From contig OX421961.1 of assembly GCA_949128115.1 (NCBI GenBank), positions 123,631,050-123,695,049 of the forward strand: a stretch of 64,000 nt of DNA, written 5' to 3'. The notes under the pieces are model-generated. The model was given only the letters and a program-made list of their open reading frames with translations. It had not been told where the DNA came from and made no database searches. Origin of the DNA: Anaspis maculata (lineage: Eukaryota; Arthropoda; Insecta; Coleoptera; Scraptiidae). The first letter of the stretch is position 1. Each line of letters begins with the position of its first letter. Shown here one piece after another: positions 57,500 to 64,000 of the stretch. Made by a program: the position numbers and the translations under genes.

Positions 57500-58180
57500 T
57501 TATGAAACTGGCAAAATTGTCACCTCACACAACTTGAGGTCGTCAGTGTATAAAAGAGTTTTCGCGGAAACCCCGGAAGGCACATCATCGATGTAGATGT
57601 CATAGATGTCGAAGAAAAAAGCACAAGGGAGCTGGGGGGCCCCGGATGACTGATGGAAATACTTAATAAATTCCTCAGAATCACAATCACCACTAGAAAA
57701 ACAGGCCGGGGAGTGCTCAGCAATTTTATTCACAATCAGCTGTGGATCCCACTGATTATGTCACCCCGGTGGGTCATCCGTGCTAAAAGAGGCTGTGTAC
57801 CAGTCTTTTCCTCAACAAAAGACCTTGTTGTTAGGTTTAGACTTAAACTCTCGTTCGACCCTAGCCTGGTACTATGAAAAAAGTGCAGCAATATTCTGTT
57901 TAATTTATGTCTTAGTGTTAAAAAGTTCTCATGATCAGTCCCAAACCCGGTGCATTGAACCTTCTGTCTGAGAAGCGAATCCTTCTTCCTGATATCTCCA
58001 ATGATACCAGAGTCCAACGATGGAGGGCAACTTATGGAAACATTTCTTTCATTTTTCTTTGGAACATATACGTCAAGTATGGAGTAGAACTTGTTAAAAA
58101 ATTTGGTGACAGCCCGGTTAGCACCGACGTGATTATGGAGAAAATACCACTTTACAAAGCTCAAAGATTCATACATTCTG
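57500..58180 (-). pseudogene. Decayed Jockey/CR1-like retrotransposon fragment
   Basis: Minus-strand frame 58176-57736 gives YSILDVYVPKK, SCPPSLDSGIIGDIRKK and EEKTGTQPLLARM, matching VLDVHVPKK, KCPPWFNSKILKDIKRK and NEKTGTQAVPSRM in the element at 9870-12443. A second piece (57733-57500) gives SSGAPQ and LLYTDDLKL, equivalents of the SGVPQGS and YADDLKLF motifs. The RT region between the two pieces, more than 200 residues, is deleted, and the catalytic box is altered from YADD to YTDD. It is an older, broken member of the same or a closely related family in opposite orientation. Confidence 0.75.
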
Positions 58181-58269
58181 ATGAAATTTGCTTTCCTAGA
58201 GTTGTATGCATCACCAACGGATATGCAGAATCATTCATGTAAAATGATTGTGAGTTTCAAAGATACATC

Positions 58270-59260
58270 CCACGGGGGATGCTGGCCATTGATAGGCACC
58301 ATGAACTTCATGGCACCATCAACAGCAGCAGCCGTAGCAAGATCATCCGAAAAGACGAAGTCCAGCAATCTACCATTCTTGACGACTCGACTTCAACAGA
58401 AAAATACACTAAAGCCAACAACACCTTAACCGAGTTTCTCAGGATTCTCTGTGTCAGTCTGAAAAACCAAAAACTAACTCATTCTGTTCCTATGGTAATT
58501 CAGCTCACATCGTGTGAACCTATAGTTCGCCGTCCGTACAGAGTTTCCGAAAAAAGAGACATTTTGTGCAATGATAGGCCAAGAATTTCTTGGTGCAATC
58601 GGGGTAGCATTTACCTCTCCGTATGCAAATGCAGCTTGTTTGGTAAACGAGCCTAATAACAAGAAGCGTCACGTCGTTGATTGTCGTAAACTGAACAAAA
58701 TCAAGGTAGGAGATAAGTTTCCTGTGCCAATAATTATTGACGACTAATTGAAGGCCCCACCGACTGCAAATTTTTTACCAAGCTAGATCTTGCCTCTGGC
58801 TATCATCAAATTCCAATGACTGGAAAGTCAATTCGCCTCACAGCTGTTGTAGCCACTCACAAATTTTGAAAGTACCTTTTGGTATTCCAAACTTCGCAGC
58901 CGTTTTCCAGAAACTAATCAATCAAACTGTTCAACCTTTGCGACAGTTTCAAAGTCATTCCTACATTGATGACATTGTGATACCCTCTAAAACGGTAAAA
59001 GGTTGCACCCTTTGAGATTTGATTCTTCAAATTTTGATGAAGAATTACTCAACACTCAATTTGTCTAATTGTGAATTTTTACAAACCTCAACAACATTTC
59101 TTGGTACACAAATTTTCCTTAATTGGCTCTTGAACCAAACAACATGAAAACGGCCGCAGTTGACGGGTTCTGCACCCCAAAAAATGCTCATCACGCTAAT
59201 TATTGGGCAATGGACGTACTCAGCCGCAATCCGATACAAGATTCATACAAGATGGAGGTA
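58270..59260 (+). pseudogene. Gypsy-type pol fragment (pre-RT, RT, RNase H tail)
   Basis: The segment reads IVRRPYRVSEKRD (58520-58560), SPYANAACLVNE and KRHVVDCRKLNKI (58620-58710), FFTKLDLASGYHQIPM (58765-58820), then, after frame changes, VPFGIPNFAAVFQKLINQ and the catalytic SYIDDIVIPSKT (to about 58995). Near 59205-59235 a DVLSRNPI stretch matches the motif at the end of Gypsy RNase H domains. Most of RNase H is missing. Stops and at least three frameshifts show that it is inactive. The integrase of a similar element occurs 2.2 kb downstream. The sequence differs from the Gypsy copy at 17290, so these are two lineages or strongly diverged copies. Confidence 0.8.
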
Positions 59261-59600
59261 GTCTACCAGTTTTGAGAATGGCTCGCTTGAAGAAGCGCAG
59301 GACCAGCATCACGGAATCAAAAAAATCTAAGAAGATACCCTACTCTCAAGCGATATGGACATTGGACATGGACAATAACCGAAAAATCTTTTCCAGTTAC
59401 GACCTCAGGGGTCATAAGGTCTTCACGACTGGACTGCATATTATGGCAGGAAATGGGTGGTCTCGAAAAAAATCTTGCTGGCAAATTGTGAAGAGGGACC
59501 ACTACGATATTCAGGCAAAAATGCCTGAAAGGCGGCGTTACTGGTACTGTGGTATTCCCCTTTTTTTTTGTTTGTACGTTGGTACCTGAAGTAGGTACGG
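59261..59600 (+). other. Open but unrecognised frame between Gypsy pieces
   Basis: An ORF ending at 59589 contains a basic stretch (RMARLKKRRTSITESKKSKK) and shows no domain I recognise. It may be part of an inserted element or a chance ORF. Confidence 0.2.
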
Positions 59601-61447
59601 TTGTTGACGTTGGTAGCGTTTGCCGATGGGAGAGGGAGATGGCGCTGCGCTAGGAGAGCCGGGCGAGCGGCAGCCGCGGGCAGACGGAGAGAAGAGAATC
59701 AGCTGTGGTGAAGAACACGTGATTTTCAGTGCTCCGGAGTGTTCGTCGGTTTCTCCCAATTTAAGGTCGGTCTTTCTTTGATTATTGTATCGTAATGTGG
59801 GCTTTCACCCACTTATCAAATCATGCATTTTGATACCTATTTTGTCCGCGAAATTATTGTAAATAACACGACATTCTCTGTTCTCTTTGTTTACAACGGG
59901 CTTGCATAACCTGCAGTTTTTCCCCTTTGAAATCAAGGTGCTTCGCACTGCTTTGAATTTTGTGTAAGTTATCTACTCCTCAAATGATCTGAATTGTGAT
60001 GGCACAGGCCGAAATCTAGTGGGTGTGCTTTTTGCGCACTCATGACGTGACCTCAAGGCCGCGCTATCGCGCGTACTTCGAGGTTTGATTAATTGTTTCT
60101 TTCCACAAGTTACGTCACAAACAGTAAGACGACAAAAAGAAACTCCACTACGCCAAAATCAGCCGCTAAGTAGAGAACAGTACTTTTGATGATTCATTCA
60201 CATTTCATTGTTCATTGTCGGGTTATACTTGAAAGTAAAGGAAGGAGAGAGAGAGACTTGCCGCTTCTCTGTGTCCTGGGGGGGGTCCACCACTTGTATG
60301 AATCTGCCTTGTTGAGTTTACTAACCTTTCCTTATTTGGGGGAAATTATGTATAACGACGAAGAGAGGGCCACAGGTTGGCTCGAGTCGATTTTCTTGTA
60401 TCTACTGTTATTTCTTGTATGTGGTTACTCTTTACTAACCATTGTTCTGTTCTGAATGTCTGTATGTATCTGTGGGGTTTGTGATGGGTAACTTCTGGGG
60501 AATTTCGAGCGAAGCGTTAAAGATACTACTTCCTTCCAATTGCTTGCAAAAGTATGACCAACTTCAACTTCTCTACTTATACATCTCTCACCTGTTTCTT
60601 GTTCATGTTTCTACCTATTTATCTCTTATTTTGTTTCTTGTTTATTTACCTACACCATTCCTAATCATTCGTTTCTTGCTGATTTATTTTGCTTGTTTCT
60701 TTATTGTTTATTTATCTATCAATTTGACTTCTTTTGTTTGTCAAGTGTAAAATAAATTACTGAGCGTAAAGTTTTCTTTTGTTGTTATGTGAATAACTTG
60801 TAAACGAGGCAAACGTTTCAAAGAGGTTTAAGCACCGATTCACGCTGTCTTGATCAATGCATAACTGGAGTGACTTCTCTGTCATTTCATCAAGACTCAT
60901 TCACACTTGACTTTTGTTCAGATCATTTGGGAAGGGATTCTTTCAGCAATCAACCAGGCTATACGCAGGGGTTTCTTTGACGTGTTCTTCCCATGTGTGC
61001 CTGTCAGCGAATACGTCACTTCTCCTTTGCGATCAAATTGACAGTTTGACATGTTTCCTGATTTCTTGTTTTGTTTTGCAATCTGATTTTGTGTTTCTTT
61101 TATTGTTGTAAATTCCTGCATTGTCTAAATAATTTGTAATAATTTTTCTTGTATCATTTGTTTGTATTTTGTTGTTCTTTATTCATGTTGTGTCATTTTA
61201 TCACTGTCAGTAGGTGTTTTGAGAAAAGAAACAAATTCATTCAAAACTTTGCAATTGATTTTCAATAAACATTCATTTTACTTGCATTTCATTCGCGTTT
61301 CATTCAAGGATCAAACCTCATCCCCAACGACACATTCTCATCTCGAGTAAGAACTCAACACAACGTAGGTAAAATGTAAACGACGTGGGGAAGGGAAGAA
61401 ACAACGACGATCACAGCCGAACATCGAAAACGGGGATACACCACAGA
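59601..61447 (+). other. LTR-like non-coding segment splitting a Gypsy pol
   Basis: The segment could run from TGTTGACGTTGG (about 59601) to TACACCACA (about 61447), giving TG...CA ends, with AATAAA at about 61263. It is followed by TGGTGCCGTGACCAGGAT (61449), which looks like a tRNA primer-binding site. If so, it would be a long LTR of another retroelement. No second LTR is available in the window for comparison. Short ORFs inside have no recognisable domain. Confidence 0.3.
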
Positions 61448-61455
61448 ATGGTGCC

Positions 61456-61740
61456 GTGACCAGGATGATACACTACAGTACAGAAACGTATATTATTGCG
61501 CCGTCTCTGAATTGTCTTTCTCGTGAAATTCTGGAAGGGAAGAAGCCTGGTTATTTGCACTTCAATCCAAAGTGCGCACAGTCGTACCACACTCTCCATC
61601 TGAATCACTTTGGTCCTTTTGTCACATCCACCAGTGATAACAAACAGCTTCTGGTTACCGTCAACGCCTTTACCTTATCCGTTTTTCCGAAACCGGTTCT
61701 TGATATAAGTACTCAACCAGCCACTGATTGTTGAACCACT
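61456..61740 (+). pseudogene. Gypsy-type integrase fragment
   Basis: The frame from 61456 gives the end of the zinc-binding region (SLNCLSREILEGKKPGYLH), then HTLHLNHFGPFVTST and LLVTVNAFTLSVFPKPV. This matches the N-terminal part of the DDE core of Gypsy integrases, where the corresponding residues are normally Asp (DH-GPF and VDAFT). Both are Asn here, so the first catalytic Asp is lost. The frame stops at about 61734. The rest of the integrase is absent. It probably belongs with the pol fragment at 58270-59260. Confidence 0.65.
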
Positions 61741-61752
61741 ACATTCAACAGA

Positions 61753-62076
61753 TTGAGGAAAAAGCTTGATGGTCTCATTTTAAAATTCCACTCCCGTCTG
61801 AATGTATCGTATTCCTGTTCTTCATTGAGACCTCAGAATCAAACGGTTCTACCCAAGTCTGTTCCCGATCAGATCAATTTCGATTCCGACTCCAAATTCC
61901 ACACAAAAAAAGTTCTGAACCTATCCTCTGCAGCTTTCTCAGATTCTGAGACCAACTTTCTTAACCTTGGCCTCAAATTCAGCTTCAATTCGATTCCTGG
62001 TCCAAACGAGAGAGCCTTTGTTGTTGCTAACAAATGCATCTCTAACTGTAGCCCAGGCATTTCAAGCTTTTACTAG
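61753..62076 (+). pseudogene. Possible N-terminal fragment of another retroelement
   Basis: A 107-codon ORF includes LNLSSAAFSDSETNFLNLGL, which resembles the 'NLS ... LxxxGLxF' segment that precedes reverse transcriptase in Penelope-like and some other invertebrate retroelements. No RT follows. The call rests on one short similarity and could be wrong. Confidence 0.2.
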
Positions 62077-62079
62077 AAA

Positions 62080-62489
62080 ATAATCCGCACAAAGCTGAAT
62101 TTTTGTATAGTGACCTTTTCAACTGGTCCGAACAACATGTCCAAATACTTGGAAATTCCGGCGTTCGCGTCATGGATTTTAGGGTGTAAAAACCACCCTT
62201 ACGATTACATGGTGCCGGTTTTTCTCATTTTTCTGCCAAACAGTAACTTGGACGTGAAATGATAATAGGAATGAAAATCTTCCCCACTAAATTATGCATC
62301 GAAAGAGTCTGATTAAACTATACGGATAGTCTTCATTCAATTCGAGGATAAAAGCGTTCGAAGTGGAGGGTCTTTCCCCACTATGGACTGTAAATGTTTT
62401 TATTTTGTATCTGATAATGTTCTTTTGACAGGGACGAAACGCATGAAATTTGTCTGTAGAGAAATTATTTACTGGAGCCACTTTGTTTT
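62080..62489. other. Non-coding spacer
   Basis: No recognisable feature. Confidence 0.3.
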
Positions 62490-64000
62490 TCCATAGTGTT
62501 TTTAAGAGCCCTGATAACCCCCTTGATGACCTTCTTGCGTTCCCATGTGAAGCTAGAAGCATGTGAAGCGTTCTAAATTCTATCGAGTCCCCTTGTATCT
62601 TCTTGTGCTTTGGAACCCTGCCGGCCCCCATTCTTTTTTGCTGGGTCAGTTTGGTCTATGTGTCTATGGTGACGCTTCCAGCCCCGCAATAAGCTCCATT
62701 TTGTCTTCTCATGTCGTGGAATCCTAGCGGCCCTCGTTGTGTCTTGCTACGTTTATCGGAGACGCAAAGGACCCCCTTTGTCTGTATTTGTCGTTTTGAA
62801 ACCTGAGAATCCCCCTCGTGTCTTCATGTGGTGTTGTGTGAGGCCCCGATGAACCCCCTTGTATCTTTTCATGTTTCTAGTCCTATATGGCGCCCTCTAG
62901 GGCGCCCCCAGTATGCCTTGCTTTGTCAATCGGAGCTTCAATAGGCCTTTTTGTGTCTTTATGTGTCATTTTGACGATGAGTCCCCTCATGTTTTCTGTG
63001 GTTTTCGGAAAACGCGAGCCCCCTCATGCTTACTTTTCTCATGTTTTGAAGTTCTAGCGACCCATTATGTTTTGCTGTGTCAATCGGAGCCCCCTCTTCT
63101 GTCTTTAGGTACCGTATTGTGCCCCGATGAGCTCTTTGTATTTTCTTGGCAGGTTCGGAATACTATCGAGCCCCTTTGTATCTTTTTTACTTTGGAGCCT
63201 TACTGGCCCCCATTGTGTCCTTTTGTGTCGTTTCGAGCCCCCAATGAACCCTTTGATGTTTTCTTAAGGTTTTCGGAAGTCTAATGTCTTCTTGTGTTTT
63301 GGAGATCTAGAGGCCCTCATTGTGTTCTGCTGTGTAATTCGGAGCCCCAGTGAACCCTCTTGTGTCTTTATGTGTCGTTTCGACTACCGATGAGTCCCAT
63401 TTTGTCATTTTCTTTGAATGTTTCCTTACTCTGTTCTCACAAAATCTCTGGCGCAATTCGTCCAGTGTCAAGTTGTCCCGGCGTCAAGCAGGCTTGACGC
63501 CAGGACAACCTAACGCGTGGCAATTTGATTTGATGTGTCGCTTTAAGCCTTGACTAGCCCCCTTATTGTGTCTTTATGTTGCTTTTGGAACTCTATCGAG
63601 CCACAATCTATCTTCTCAGATTTTGAAGTTCTTGAGTTCTTCTTTGTCAATCGGAGCCCCGATGAGCCCCCGTGTCTTTTTGCGTCGTTTCGAGCCCCGA
63701 TGAACCCTCTTGTGTTCACTTGAGTTGTTCGGAGTTCTGAGGAGCCCCCTTATGTCTTACTATGTTTTGGAGCTCAAGCAGCTCCTATTTTGTCTTGCTG
63801 TGTTAGCTCGAAATTCCAGTGGATCCTTTTGTGAATTCATATGTCGTTTTGAGCCCTGATGAGCCCCCTTGAGTGTTCATGTTGCTTTCGGAATCGTAGT
63901 ATCTACCCTTTGTGTCTCCATATAGCGTTGTAAGCACCCTTATTCAGAGCCCAATTGGACACTCTTGTTTCAAGCCCCCCATGGTTTTTCGCCTCTCCAG
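62490..64000. repeat. Irregular degenerate tandem array running off the window
   Basis: Variants of GAGCCCCGATGAGCCCCCTT followed by TGTGTCTTTATGTGTCGTTT recur dozens of times, and a longer-range marker (TGCTGTGTCAATCGGAGCC and variants) occurs near 62742, 62919, 63086, 63326, 63641 and 63790. The elementary unit is about 50-60 bp and the higher-order spacing is roughly 150-315 bp. ORFs at 62913-63284 and 63350-63553 are translations of the repeat. Confidence 0.75.
63472..63509. repeat. Hairpin of 18-bp arms inside the tandem array
   Basis: Arms 63472-63489 and 63492-63509 (GTTGTCCCGGCGTCAAGC and GCTTGACGCCAGGACAAC) pair with one mismatch and a 2-base loop. The surrounding 70 bp do not match the array consensus, so it may be a small inserted element. 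Confidence 0.7.

Noticed and set aside
57931..58429. Plus-strand ORFs of 80-100 codons
   Set aside because: The first overlaps the antisense of the minus-strand retrotransposon relic; the second lies in a different frame from the Gypsy homology.
60186..60750. ORFs of 89 and 102 codons rich in Phe, Leu, Tyr
   Set aside because: Translations of T-rich non-coding DNA within the LTR-like segment.
62913..63553. ORFs of 123 and 67 codons near the right end
   Set aside because: They are readings of the degenerate tandem repeat and end where the frame of the repeat changes.
1..64000. tRNA, rRNA or snRNA genes
   Set aside because: No cloverleaf with A and B boxes, no rRNA-like conserved stretch and no Sm-type snRNA pattern was found by eye on either strand.

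Overview
The window is nuclear DNA of a eukaryote, most likely an arthropod and plausibly a hemipteran insect. It is AT-rich and has almost no open host coding sequence. It carries arthropod-type transposable elements: a Jockey/CR1-like non-LTR element, Gypsy pol fragments, a Tc1/mariner transposase and a Harbinger transposase fragment. It also has very many copies of the TACAGGGTG / CACCCTGTA terminal motif. No bacterial operon, CRISPR array, tRNA or rRNA gene was recognised. The species assignment is inference only.

The dominant feature is a series of long inverted repeats (foldbacks). Left to right they lie at 1264-1728, 4367-6200, 6639-7719, 14647-14833, 19754-21510, 21517-25605, 28236-30257, 33650-37050, 37399-37815, 38003-38579, 48269-49369, 49406-50123 and 51779-53329. 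Most of the larger ones are flanked by TA and start CAGGGTG or a one- or two-base variant. Several are built concentrically: each arm holds two to four further outward-facing CAGGGTG motifs, at about 107-150 bp or 300-355 bp spacing, and these pair symmetrically across the centre. This repeated architecture is the most unusual thing in the window.

Recognisable coding matter, by region. (a) 8700-9310 (-): decayed C2H2 zinc-finger array. (b) 9715-12600 (+): 5'-truncated non-LTR retrotransposon with a nearly intact endonuclease/RT ORF and a TTA-repeat tail. (c) 16323-17141: internally deleted PIF/Harbinger element with a TAA target duplication. (d) 17290-18390 (+): broken Gypsy pol. (e) 26568-30633: a 4.07-kb element with roughly 235-277 bp terminal inverted repeats and a 9-bp target duplication. 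It carries a 338-codon ORF with an R2-like endonuclease domain and a nested 2.0-kb palindrome. (f) 32210-33225 (+): frameshifted Tc1/mariner transposase. (g) 39560-40740: possible 3' end of an LTR element. (h) 57500-58180 (-): decayed relative of the element in (b). (i) 58270-59260 and 61456-61740 (+): one or two broken Gypsy pol pieces separated by 2.2 kb of LTR-like DNA. The best host-gene candidate is a terminal exon on the minus strand at 55083-55339.

Diverged tandem arrays are also prominent: 31030-32000 (about 140-bp unit), 35900-36350 (about 62 bp), 37195-37400 with its inverted counterpart 38600-38715 (about 20 bp), 44060-44715 (about 110-120 bp), and 62490 to the window end (irregular). 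The window reads as a transposon-rich intergenic or intronic region that has grown by nested insertion and inverted duplication. All comparisons were done by eye, so alignments and arm ends are approximate to a few bases except where exact positions are given.
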